Below are positions 36,580 through 48,179 of a stretch of DNA of 64,000 nt, in pieces; the stretch's first letter is position 1; the number at the start of each line of letters is the position of its first letter. A program made the position numbers and the translations under genes. The notes beneath the pieces were generated by a model that saw only the letters and a program-made list of their open reading frames with translations, did no database searches and was not told the DNA's origin. The stretch is from Antedon bifida. Its lineage: Eukaryota > Echinodermata > Crinoidea > Comatulida > Antedonidae. The stretch covers positions 11,644,001 through 11,708,000 of the forward strand of contig OY727099.1 of the NCBI GenBank assembly GCA_963402885.1, read 5' to 3'.

Positions 36580-38086
36580 CTAGAATTTAATTCGTCACTT
36601 TGACGAATTATAGGTGATCATTTTTATCATTTTACTGAAATTAATTTTTTTTAAACATGCACGTACGTTAACATACGATCGGAAGATGTATGCCATCCTA
36701 TTATATGCTTATAGTGCTGAGTTGTGCCTATATGCCATATACAATATGTACAGTATATACTGTATATACAGTGTAGCATAGGTGAAATTACGGGACACAC
36801 ATGTTCTAATTTTTTGGCATGATGACGTTATCAAACTAAACTTTAAGATGACAATTTCGAAAGATAATTAATTGAACAAAAAAATATAAGATTTGGAAAA
36901 AAATTTGGCACGTAGAAGCGCTGTGCGCGCTCTTTGAATTGTGTATAACTTTGACGAAAAATATGAAAAAAACTACTTTTTCACTTCAACTGGCCATATG
37001 TTAACGTCACAACATCCGATAGGCTTAATTTTTATATGAATTAATATCTACATTTCATCAGCTTTCATAATAAATTATAATCATCAAGGTAACCTTCAAT
37101 TCTGAAGAGCTGCAAGATATTCAAATTTACTGCGAAAGTGAAATTACACGGCCTACGTTATTCAAGTTTTTACGCGTGATGACGTCATTAAAATGAAGAT
37201 AGTGTCAACTCATGATAAAGATAATTAATTAGGAAAGCACATACTGAAAGTTGTGCGAAATTCGAGCACACATAACCAAGATGCGCTCTGTTGAATGTGA
37301 TAATCTACACAAAAAGATAACAAATCCTAATTTTTAAATTCAAGTGGCCATTTGATGACGTTAAAAAAATTTTGTACGTAAAATGTGTACATGAATTCAT
37401 ATCTACAACTCAATGGCTTCCAGAATAAGTTAAAAAAATCGGGGGTCATCTTGCATTCTGAAGAATTATTTTCATTTTAAAAAAGACCTATTTTTCACCA
37501 TTTTCAGAACTTTTGTAAAATTAATGTGCGCATTTTGTCATTTTTAACGTGCTCGTATAGCGTTATTTTAAGTCGGAACTGACTAAAATTTGGTGAATGT
37601 ACTAAGGATGGTGAGTAGAATGAGATTTGTAAAAAAAATTCATATTTTTTACGCTTTTTAAGTATCGCGCGCGCAAAAACGCATTTTTGCGCAGTAATTT
37701 TTTGAAACACGCAAATGGCCTAATTCATGCTCTAAATTGATCAAAACTTAATTTTGAGCGTTTTAAATTTTTAACGCGCGATATCACGCGCATGAACCTA
37801 CGTGCGCGTGCGTTTTTATTTGCTAATATTTTACCCTTGATCTGAAGTTTACGTGTAGTGAATTTCATTAATATGTGATAATGAATTATGGAGATATGAT
37901 TGATAATGTGATTTCGCAAAATGGCGTATAAATGTCGTCATGGATGAGTGATCACGCTGGAAAGCTTATTAGGATTAAGTTATATTATTTGAAAGATATT
38001 CTGAAATTTTTGTAATCATTGACATTAAACTTTTTGAGATAATTGTTACACAAAATAGTGTACAGAAACAATAAAAAGAAAAAAAA
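36580..38086 (-). mobile_element. Helitron-like unit 9
   Basis: Standard subfamily, 1507 bp, near-identical to units 4-7, with a short deletion near 36683. It has no terminal hairpin on the right. Confidence 0.7.
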
Positions 38087-39736
38087 CTAGAATTTAATTC
38101 GTCACTTTGACGAATTATAGGTGATCATTTTTATCATTTTACTGAAATTAATTTTTTTTAAACATGCACGTACGTTAACATACGATCGGAAAATGTTGAT
38201 GTATGCCATCCTATTATATGCTTATAGTGCTGAGTTGTGCCTATATGCCATATACAATATGTACAGTATATACTGTATATCTATATACAGTGTAGCATAG
38301 GTGAAATTACGGGACACACATGTTCTAATTTTTTGGCATGATGACGTTATCAAACTAAACTTTAAGATGACAATTTCGAAAGATAATTAATTGAGCAAAA
38401 AAATATAAGGTTTTTAAAAAAAATTTGGCACGTAGAAGCGCTGTGCGCGCACTTTGAATTGTGTATAACTTTGACGAAAAATATGAAAAAACTACTTTTT
38501 CACTTCAACTGGCCATATGTTAACGTCACAACATCCGATAGGCTTAATTTTTATATGAATTAATATCTACATTTCATCAGCTTTCATAATAAATTATAAT
38601 CATCAAGGTAACCTTCAATTCTGAAGAGCTGTAAGATATTCAAATTTACTGCGAAGGTGAAATTACACGGCCTACGTTATTCAAGTTTTTACGCGTGATG
38701 ACGTCATTAAAATGAAGATAGTGTCAACTTATGATAAAGATAATTAATTAAGCAAGCACATACTGAAAGTTGTGCGAAATTCGAGAACACATAACCAAGA
38801 TGCGCTCTGTTGAATGTGATAATCTACACAAAAAGATAACAAATCCTAATTTTTAAATTCAAGTGGCCATTTGATGACGTCAAAACATTTTGTACGTAAA
38901 ATGTGTACATGAATTCATATCTACAACTCAATGGCTTCCAGAATAAGTTAAAAAAATCGGGGGTCATCTTGCATTCTGAAGAATTATTTTCATTTTAAAA
39001 AAGACCTATTTTTCACCATTTTCAGAACTTTTGTAAAATTAATGTGCACATTTTGTCATTTTTAACGTGCTCGTATAGCGTTATTTTAAGTCGGAACTGA
39101 CTCAAGTTTGGTGAATGTACTAAGGATGGTGAGTAGAATGAGATTTGTAAAAAAAATTCATATTTTTTACGCTTTTTAAGTATCGCGCGCGCAAAAACGC
39201 ATTTTTGCGCAGTAATTTTTTGAAACACGCAAATGGCCTAATTCATGCTCTAAATTGATCAAAACTTAATTTTGAGCGTTTTAAATTTTTAACGCGCGAT
39301 ATCACGCGCATGAACCTACGTGCGCGTGCGTTTTTATTTGCTAATATTTTTACCTTTGATCTGAAGTTTACGTGTAGTGAATTTCATTAATATGTGATAA
39401 TGAATTATGGAGATATGATTGATAATGTGATTTCGCAAAATGGCGTATAAATGTCGTCATGGATGAGTGATTACGCTGGAAAGCTTATTAGGATTAAGTT
39501 ATATTATTTGAAAGATATTCTGAAATTTTTGTAATCATTGACATTAAACTTTTTGAGATAATTGTTACACAAAATAGTGTACAGAAACAATAAAAAGAAA
39601 AAAAAAAAGAAAAAAAATAATAATAAAGATTTTATACAATAACAATAGGTGATCATTTTATTCTAAATGATCACCTAATAATAAAGATTTTATACAATAA
39701 CAATAGGTGATCATTTTATTCTAAATGATCACCTAA
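38087..39736 (-). mobile_element. Helitron-like unit 10, with doubled terminal hairpin
   Basis: A standard unit of 1650 bp. The right end carries the ~55-bp hairpin terminus twice in tandem (about 39623-39678 and 39681-39736). Confidence 0.7.
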
Positions 39737-41257
39737 CTAGAATTTAATTCGTCACTTTGACGAATTATAGGTGATCATTTTTATCATTTTACTGAAATTA
39801 ATTTTTTTTGAACATGCACGTACGTTAACATACGATCGGAAAATGTTGATGTATGCCATCCTGTTATATGCTTATAGTGCTAAGTTGTGCCTATATGCCA
39901 TATACAATATGTACAGTATATACTATATACTATACTACTGTGTAGCATAGGTGAAATTACGGGACACACATGTTCTAATTTTTTGGCATGATGACGTTAT
40001 CAAACTAAACTTTAAGATGACAATTTCGAAAGATAATTAATTGAGCAAAAAAATATAAGATTTGGAAAAAAATTTGGCACGTAGAAGCGCTGTGCGCGCT
40101 CTTTGAATTGTGTATAACTTTGACGAAAAATATGAAAAAAACTACTTTTTCACTTCAACTGGCCATATGTTAACGTCACAACATCCGATAGGCTTAATTT
40201 TTATATGAATTAATATCTACATTTCATCAGCTTTCATAATAAATTATAATCATCAAGGTAACCTTCAATTCTGAAGAGCTGTAAGATATTCAAATTTATT
40301 GCGAAGGTGAAATTACACGGCCTACGTTATTCAAGTTTTTACGCGTGATGACGTCATTAAAATGAAGATAGTGTCAACTCATGATAAAGATAATTAATTA
40401 AGCAAGCACATACTGAAAGTTGTGCGAAATTTGAGCACACATAACCAAGATGCGCTCTGTTGAATGTGATAATCTACACAAAAAGATAACAAATCCTAAT
40501 TTTTAAATTCAAGTGGCCATTTGATGACGTCAAAACATTTTGTACGTAAAATGTGTACATGAATTCATATCTACAACTCAATGGCTTCCAGAATAAGTTA
40601 AAAAAATCGGGGGTCATCTTGCATTCTGAAGAATTATTTTCATTTTAAAAAAGACCTATTTTTCACCATTTTCAGAACTTTTGTAAAATTAATGTGCGCA
40701 TTTTGTCATTTTTAACGTGCTCGTATAGCATTATTTTAAGTCGGAACTGACTCAAATTTGGTGAATGTACTAAGGATGGTGAGTAGAATGAGATTTGTAA
40801 CAAAAATTCATATTTTTTACGCTTTTTAAGTATCGCGCGCGCAAAAACGCATTTTTGCGCAGTAATTTTTTGAAACACGCAAATGGCCTAATTCATGCTC
40901 TAAATTGATCAAAACTTAATTTTGAGCGTTTTAAATTTTTAACGCGCGATATCACGCGCATGAACCTACGTGTGCGTGCGTTTTTATTTGCTAATATTTT
41001 ACCCTTGATCTGAAGTTTACGTGTAGTGAATTTCATTAATATGTGATAATGAATTATGGAGATATGATTGATAATGTGATTTCGCAAAATGGCGTATAAA
41101 TGTCGTCACGGATGAGTGATCACGCTGGAAAGCTTATTAGGATTAAGTTATATTATTTGAAAGATATTCTGAAATTTTTGTAATCATTGACATTAAACTT
41201 TTTGAGATAATTGTTACACAAAATAGTGTACAGAAACAATAAAAAGAAAAAAAATAA
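39737..41257 (-). mobile_element. Helitron-like unit 11
   Basis: A standard unit of 1521 bp, without a terminal hairpin on the right. It abuts unit 12 of a third subfamily. Confidence 0.7.
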
Positions 41258-42564
41258 CTAGAACTTAAACTCGTCACTTGAGGACGAGTTTGGTTATCCG
41301 CCCGCAACAAACGTATCTTGCGCATTCAAGTACTTTTCAATCATGACTTTTCCAAAAAGTAGCCTATTCGATAATAAAACTCCCTTTCAGTGTAATAAGC
41401 AAACAAATCTTTTTATTTAATTATTTACCCGTGACGGGATTCGATCCCGGTACCTCTGATACCAAAGTCGGTTGCACTACACATCGAGCCATATGAGCAG
41501 CTGCTGAAGAAAATCCGAACAACAATTACTCGTTCATTCGGTATGTCGTGAACCCCTCGATGCAAGTTGATTATTACCTATCAAACTAAATCATAATTTT
41601 TACTAGGATGAAATCTTCACACATTTGAAACAGTAACATATTATGAAAGTTCATACTTTCAAGTTTTATATATTAAAATGTGAAGAAAAAAGATAAACGT
41701 TATGTTTATTGTTTTGCTCTTTGAAAATGTTAGTGTTTGTTTGATGATCAAAATTTCAAAAATTATATTTAATATGCATATAATGTAGCCATCAAACACG
41801 TTTTAGCATTCAAGACTATAATAAATCAGACCTATGATTCATACACTGCAAGAAAATAAAATAAAAAATGGGGGTAACCTTGCATTCTGATGAACTGTAT
41901 CGTTTTTAAAAGTAGACATATTTTGCAACATTTTCACAATTATTAGACATTTTACGTGCGCAACCAGTCATGTTTAACGTGCTCGTGGAACGCCATTTCC
42001 AGTTGAATAGTGAATAAAATAACGCAAAATTGTTAACTGAAGTTTGAAAAACACAATCTATGCAAAATAAAGGCTCATACGCGTTCCCTGCGCCGTGCGC
42101 GCGTGAAAATGTGCGCATCTGGTGGGAATTTTTTAAACGCTTAAAATGACCTGAAACGTGCGCTAATTTAATCAGAAAATGATTTGAAGCATTTTAAAAT
42201 TTCAAACTCCGTTTACGCGCGCACTTTCTAATGTTACAAAATTCGGTAGCGATAAAACAGTTTACAATTGATGTGAAGCAACCGTGGCTGAAAATTCGTT
42301 AAAAAATATTTATTTGTTTCAAAGTTATGATCAATTTAAGAATTTCATAAATTCGCGCGTAACTTACGCTACGTGGCTCTGACAGCGTTCAAAAGCTTCG
42401 CAGTACAACTTCAGTTAAATGTCTAAATGTTTAGAAAGTCACAACATGTTATGTTAACACGTTGCAGAGAAACAGCGTGCACAAAATCTGAGAAAGAAAG
42501 AAGAATAATAAAAAAAAGTAACACTACAATTCCAAGGGCTTATCCGCTTGAGGCGGATAACCAA
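41258..42564 (-). mobile_element. Helitron-like unit 12, third subfamily (GGTTATCC ends)
   Basis: The left end is CTAGAACTTAA plus a hairpin of arms ACTCGTC/GACGAGT, followed by TTGGTTATCCGCC. The right end is a hairpin of TTATCCGC and GCGGATAACC closing with AA. The right half of the body (from about 41860) aligns with other units (AACGTGCTCGT, GCGCGTGAAAATGTGCGC). The left half is replaced by unrelated sequence including a tRNA-like stretch. Confidence 0.65.
41427..41493 (-). repeat. tRNA-like sequence, probable tRNA-derived SINE fragment
   Basis: The minus strand has ATGGCTCGATGTGTAGTGCA (an A-box-like D arm) and GGTACC, then CGGGATCGAATCCCG, a perfect T stem-loop (B box). The expected U33 is G and the acceptor stem does not close, so this is not a working tRNA. 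The A-rich 3' side fits a truncated tRNA-derived SINE. Confidence 0.5.
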
Positions 42565-42674
42565 TAAAGATTTTATACAATAACAATAGGTGATCATTTT
42601 ATTCTAAATGATCACCTAATAAAGATTTTATACAATAACAATAGGTGATCATTTTATTCTAAATGATCACCTAA
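42565..42674. repeat. Two more solo Helitron-like terminal hairpins
   Basis: Two tandem copies of the standard ~55-bp terminus follow unit 12's own GCGGATAACC end and close the array. Confidence 0.75.
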
Positions 42675-42904
42675 AAATACATTCAACTAAAACCAACTAC
42701 AGGCATTTATGTTAACAGATTAACTACACAATAAGCTATTATCAAATGTACAAAATGCTTCATCACAGAGCATTGAACAATCATAACATTTCTAAAATAC
42801 TATACTACTTAAATTAATACTTAAACTTGAAATAGTATACTAGTGTATCGTATAGCAACACATGAACATAATGCAGTATTGTTTATTGTAGGCATAAGCT
42901 ATGC

Positions 42905-45900
42905 GGGTGTGTCGAAAGCGAAGACCTCGAAAGCGAAGACCTACGAAATGGTAGTGTGCACAAAATCCGACCAAAATCGTGATAACACCTTGAATTTACA
43001 GATCCTGAAAAAAAATTTCGATTTTAATCGTTATATTTATATCAAAAATCATGACTTTATCTATGAACAAGCTCACGCGTTTTCGCCAATGGAGTTAATA
43101 TGGGTTTTACGAACAAACACATCGCGCTATTTGCAAGGCGACGGACGCACAAGAAGTATATCGCACAGAGCATTGAATTGAATGCAATATTAAGTCACTT
43201 GTTCCGATAACTTTGTAGCACACGTCGCCTACAATTTAAAACCATAGCCAATTGTATAGAAAAGTAAAGGATGGCGATAGGCTTATTTAGGCTTATTTTA
43301 GAGCCTATATAAAAAGTGTCCGTATTTTGATTTTACACTTGCTTTTAAAAATGTTACGTGTGAATACAACTTACAGAGATCTTTTTTGCATTTAAATATG
43401 TTGCTATGTGTTTTTTATCTACAATATTTGCCTATTTCTATTGTTTATTATCTAAATGTATGAATAAATACAATAAGATATTCATTTTCCTGTATTGTAT
43501 TTAAACTTTTACATTTTCCCCATTGTAGCAAAGATCTTATGTATCTTAGTATATAAGATCTTTGATTCATATTGTATACTATTGCTATTTTACTTAATCG
43601 CCAGTTTCAAAATGTTTTCTAATGTAGGCCTATTCATAATAGACAAATAATATATCAGTATCAGAATATTTAGTGTGGTTGGAGAAGCGACAGTACAGTA
43701 CTATGTAAAGAAAAATGTAAAAAGGAAAATAAATATTTCACCACTAAACAAAAAAAAATCTGCCGCAACGTTCACGCGCGCAACAGAAAATCTATCTATC
43801 CACCTTCTATCTATTTTGCATCCCCTCTTACGATCGTATGATGAACGTAATAAAGCAGAAACGGTGTTGAACACATCGGTTCCCACTTGTGATGACACGC
43901 AAGGTTATTTCCTTACGGCGCACTTTGCTTCGATCTGAAAACCAATTTCAGCTCTTAAAATATTTCCCGGGCCAATGACAGTTCGTCCCAAGAGCTTACC
44001 GTGAACTAACGGAACTTTATTTTATATCTTTGTATTGTCAAAGTCAAAAATATAGATAGACATCACCCTCTGAAAATTTTGCTTGATCGTTAACCCGTTA
44101 TAATAGTATGATTCTGTTAGATTTGTTTGTGTAGTGTCAATTCTATATTTAAATGGTCATTATACACAACCGGTAACCTGTTTCTTTAATTTTTTAAAAT
44201 TTATATTTTCTTTTGTTAATGGAGACTCATGGCAGGGATGCAAACATTTAGAAGCGGGACGTCGACAATCGGGAGACTGTTGAATAGTCGTCTCATCCAC
44301 AAGCCTGTGAGATAGAAGGTTGGGGGTTAGAGTGGTTAATTAGCCCGATAAACATTCACCATCACTTAATAAAGATTTATAGAGAGTATCTCTTTTTGTA
44401 TTCACCACGGGCAATGCTTGAAAACTTATTCTTATTCGATGATGAGGACAATTGTGGTTGGCGGAACTGGGACTTCATTAAACATGTCTTTTGACAGTGT
44501 CGGTAAACGTAATACCGATTTGAATAAACACCCGTTTTAATCTTGAAAAATATATTAAACGTGAACACACTATCGTCACTAATTACATTGCAACCGTAAC
44601 AAAATCGGCAACTTTATTTTGGAACGAATATTTTGTATTTCAATCTTTGATTTGAATGGCTTTTGTCTTTGTGAACGTTGACATAATGGCTTAATTAAAT
44701 GTTATTCGGAATTATGGAAGCTGTGAAACTGATGATATGTCGCAGGAAACGATCGATTTATAACCAAAATTTGCAGAACGCGGATGCCTATCGTTCGTTC
44801 TTTTTAGCTTTTTGTCAAATCATAATTTGAATATATTCTGTCAAATTTTGCCCGGGAAATATTTTAAGAGCTGGAATTAGTTTCCAGATCGACGCAAAGT
44901 GCAAACTTGCGTGTCATCACAAGTGGGAACCGACGTGTTCAACACCGTTTCTGCTTTACGTTCATCATGATTCTCATCGTAAGAGGGAATGCAAAATAGA
45001 TAGAAGAGTATTTTCTTAACCTTATGTTGCGCGCGTCAATACGATACGTTGCGGCAGGATGTTTTCGTTTAGTAGTTCATACGTTGGTTAATGAAATATT
45101 TATTTTACTTTTTACATTTTTTTTCTTTACATAGTACTGTCGCTTCACCAACCACACTAACCGATACTGATAATATTATTTGTCCATTATGAATACATTA
45201 GAAAAAACATTTTTAAACTGGCGAATAATTAAATCAGTAATACTGACTACAATGGGGAAAATGTAAAAGTTTTAAATACTATACAGAATAACTAAAGGAA
45301 AATAAATATATTATTGTATTTATTCATACATTTAGACAATAGGCAAATATTATAGATAATAAACATACATCAACATAATAATATTTAAATGCAAAAAAAA
45401 AATGGATCTCCAAGTTGTATTCATGCGTATAACATTTTTAAAAACAAGTGTAAAATCTATGATACGGACACTTTTTATAGGCTTATAGGCTCTAAAATAA
45501 GCCTAAATAGGCCTATCGCCATCCTTTACTTCTTACAATTTACTTACTGTAGTTTATTTCTATACTTTTATACAATTGGCTATGGTTTAAAATTGTAGGC
45601 GACGTGTGCTACAAAGTTATCGGAACAAGTGACTTAATTAATATTGCATTCAATTCAATGCTCTGTGCGATGTCCTTCTTGTGCGTCCGTCGCCTTGCAA
45701 ATAGCGTGATGTGTTTGTTCGTAAATCCCATATTATTATTAACTCCATATTGGCGAAAACAAGTGAGCTTGTTCATATATAAAGTCATGTTTTTTGATAA
45801 CATAACGATTAAAATCGAAATATTTTTTTAGAATCTGTAAATTCAAGGTGTTATCATCGATTTTGTGTGATTTTGGTCGAATTTTGTGTACACTACCATT

Positions 45901-45972
45901 TCGTAGGGTCTTCGCTTTCGAGGTCTTCGGTCTTCGATCTTCGCTTTCGAGGTCTTCGCTTTCGACACACCC
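42905..45972. mobile_element. 3,068-bp foldback DNA transposon with a 10-bp target duplication
   Basis: Ends are GGGTGTGTCGAAAGCGAAGA in inverted orientation. The left arm is 42905-43972 and the right arm 44850-45972, each about 1.1 kb and clearly complementary, around an 877-bp unique spacer. TAAGCTATGC flanks both ends exactly (42895-42904 and 45973-45982). The subterminal AAGCGAAGACC words are repeated, more often on the right. No transposase frame is present, so it is non-autonomous. A 10-bp duplication with long arms fits Mutator-like families best among those I know (inference). Confidence 0.9.
43973..44849. other. Unique spacer of the foldback transposon
   Basis: Non-repeated interior with no frame above about 60 codons that looks real. 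It could hold captured host sequence. I recognise nothing in it. Confidence 0.4.
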
Positions 45973-46107
45973 TAAGCTATGCATATTATTGTTCTGAGAT
46001 AAAATTGGTAATAATAAACCATTCAATTAATATCTAATTGTTCAGCCATTATATTCTGACTGAATCCTTTGTATGCCTCGTAAGGTATGCTCCTACTCTA
46101 TGCCGGT

Positions 46108-46980
46108 GGTTGTAAGGTTTTTTCATTATATTCTGATTTTTATAGTGATATTGACCCAAGTAAATCATTTAATGTTAAGTTTGCAGATGATACTTGCCTA
46201 GTTGGTTTAATTTCAAATAATAATACATCCCTGTTTAATGAATATGTTGAACATTTTGTAGTCTGGTGTAAACAAAATTTTCTTGAACTAAATGCCAAAA
46301 AAACTAAAGAGGTTATTGTCGATTTTAGAAGGAAAAATAAAACTAATCATGTAAATATTGAAATCGATAATGAAATTGTTGAAATAGTAGAAAGTCATAA
46401 GTACTTGGGATTAATAATTGATAATAAACTAAATTGGGAGAGCAACACTAAAGAACTCCGTACCAAGGCTAATAAGAGAATGTACTTTATATACAAAATG
46501 AAACGGTTTAATGTTAGTTCTCATCTCATTCATATGTTTTATTCCTCTGTTGTTCAATCAATCATTTCTTATTGTATTATTGTTTGGTTTTCTCATATCA
46601 ATGTAAACAGTAAAAGTCAAATTCAGAGATTAGTAAACAAGGCCAGCAGAGTGTAGAAGTGAAATCTTTAGATGAAATGTTTAATACATTCATACTTAAG
46701 AAATTTGACACAATTATGCAAGACCTATTACACCCATTACATTTAGACATCATTATAAGTAGATCAGGAAGGGTTAGACTGACACAGGAAAAAATATCCA
46801 CAAACCGTTTCAGATTTTCACCAATGTACATAGCATGCAATTTATTTAACAAAAACTTTTCAAGATAGTCACTTGTATCATTTGTATTTATTTATATAGT
46901 TATCACATCGTATTATTTATTCTACTCAGGTACAAAACATATCTCGAACAATTTTGACAATAAAGTTATCTTGTATCTTG
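46108..46980 (+). mobile_element. 5'-truncated LINE (Jockey/CR1/L2-like)
   Basis: An 873-bp insertion flanked by TATGCTCCTACTCTAT at 46086 and 46981 (about 22 bp with one mismatch). It keeps the end of the RT gene and a 3' tail ending in repeated TTGTATC words, typical of CR1/L2-type tails. It sits inside duplicated segment A. Confidence 0.8.
46126..46868 (+). pseudogene. LINE reverse transcriptase C-terminal fragment
   Basis: The frame from about 46126 reads KFADDTCLVGLISNNNTS (the (F/Y)ADD catalytic box), WCKQNFLELNAKKTKEVIVD, then SHKYLGLIIDNKLNWESN and thumb-region residues to NKASRV at 46654. After a frame change the same protein's end follows at 46659-46868 (KISTNRFRFSPMYIACNLFN). Only the last part of the RT is present and the 5' portion is absent, so it cannot be functional. 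Confidence 0.85.
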
Positions 46981-47319
46981 TATGCTCCTACTCTATTCCG
47001 GTAAAACTCCGGTATGTAGAGAAATATTTATATTTATTTATTTACATAATAAATGTGGAACTACTAATGTAAATTAATGATACTATTATAGAAAAATAAA
47101 TTTTCCACTGTGTAGACCCATGTTTTGAAGGCTTAACAGCCATTCTTTGAGTGATTCAATTTGTTGTCAATAACATAGTATTAAATAGTATTTGTTAGAT
47201 ATCTCTATTGATTAATTTAATGTAATGGCAACCATAATTTTACAAATTCCCATCCAACATGCAATGAATGATCTTAGACCACAAAAAAGTAATCTTTAAT
47301 ATTGGATCAAGATCAACTG

Positions 47320-47540
47320 TACAAAATGCTTTATCACAGAGCAATTGAATTGAACAATAATAAAAATTAAAACATCTAAAATACTAATTAAATATTGTTC
47401 TGGGATATTGGTAATAATAAACCATTAAATTAATATCCAATTGTTCAGCCATTATATTCTGACTGAATCCTTTGTATTCCTCGTAAGGTATGCTCCTACT
47501 CTATGCCGGTGAAACTCCAGAATGTACAGAAATATTTCTG
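47320..47540. repeat. Duplicated segment, copy B (near-empty site)
   Basis: It matches the flanks of the foldback transposon and the LINE in copy A, without either insertion. It ends after GGTGAAACTCCAGAATGTAC. Confidence 0.7.
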
Positions 47541-48179
47541 TCTCGTACACAGACGAGACAACGATTTACAACGTATCAACTTCAAATTATAACTATAATT
47601 TATAGGTATTTCTGCCCATGTTTAACAACAAAACAAGGGCAACGTATTCCAACGTATCTATTAGCAATAAAGATCAACTCGACTCGAATTTAGAATTCTA
47701 TCGTTCTCATAAACTTTGTGCTGTCTTCACGACGTGGTCACACGAGATGGCGCTATAGCGGACTGTCCCATTTATTAAGGAGGTGAACTACTGTAAAATT
47801 CTTATTTTTGTAATTGTTTTCGCACATCGTGGAAAGAGGCTATTGTCGGGTTTATCCAGGTAAGCAGGCACGTAATAGACTCGTAATTATGCAATGAGTA
47901 TTATAAAGACAGACTATTTACAGATTCTTGATCTTTTTTGTCTAAAGTGACATAACAATGCTGTGTCAACAAATCTCAGAAGATTCAAATTTTTACAATG
48001 AAGCAATTAAAAGTCAGAAATTCTTCGTTTTAACATACTGTACATCTCAATTTTAAAATGTATATACTTTGACTAAAAGCACATCCAAGTGGATATCTGC
48101 TCATTAATCCCTTTGACAAAATGACAATTTTACTAGTCAACTCATATGGAAATGTTTTCAAATTTACAATGAATTTTTA
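47541..48179. other. Region downstream of the NACHT-LRR gene, no feature recognised
   Basis: AT-rich. No frame, repeat or RNA that I can support. Confidence 0.4.

Larger units (their letters stand above)
20766..42674 (-). repeat. Tandem array of 12 non-autonomous Helitron-2/Helentron-like units
   Basis: Head-to-tail units of about 1.5 kb, each starting CTAG plus a hairpin. In the minus-strand sense each unit ends AAATGATCACCTATAA, then a hairpin of arms AATTCGTCA/TGACGAATT, then AAATTCTAG. Complete units begin TTAGGTGATCATTT. A 5' terminal repeat, its inverted copy set inside the 3' end, a 3' hairpin and a terminal CTAG match the asymmetric ends described for Helitron-2/Helentron elements. 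No Rep-helicase is encoded. The main units are nearly identical by eye, so amplification or homogenisation is recent. Every unit has an internal direct duplication of about 380 bp. Confidence 0.75.
42675..47020. repeat. Duplicated segment, copy A, carrying two insertions
   Basis: With the foldback transposon and the LINE removed, this matches 47320-47540. Shared stretches are ACAAAATGCTT(C/T)ATCACAGAGC, TATTGTTCTG, GGTAATAATAAACCATT, TTGTTCAGCCATTATATTCTG and TGCTCCTACTCTATGCCGGT. Copy B serves as the near-empty site. Confidence 0.7.

Noticed and set aside
21700-40878. A recurring minus-strand 68-codon frame beginning MFQKITAQKCVFARAILKK in seven array units
   Set aside because: It is the same stretch of the Helitron-like unit repeated. 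Diverged units 2, 3, 8 and 12 do not keep it open, and it has no domain.
41427-41493. A functional tRNA gene
   Set aside because: The T arm is perfect, but the anticodon loop lacks U33 and the acceptor stem does not pair. It is better read as a SINE fragment.
20766-42674. A CRISPR-like or centromeric satellite reading of the 1.5-kb array
   Set aside because: Units are far too long for CRISPR, spacers are absent, and each has transposon-type ends with subfamily-specific hairpins.
43675-43938. An 87-codon frame in the left arm of the foldback element
   Set aside because: The inverted copy in the right arm does not keep the frame, and no domain is visible.
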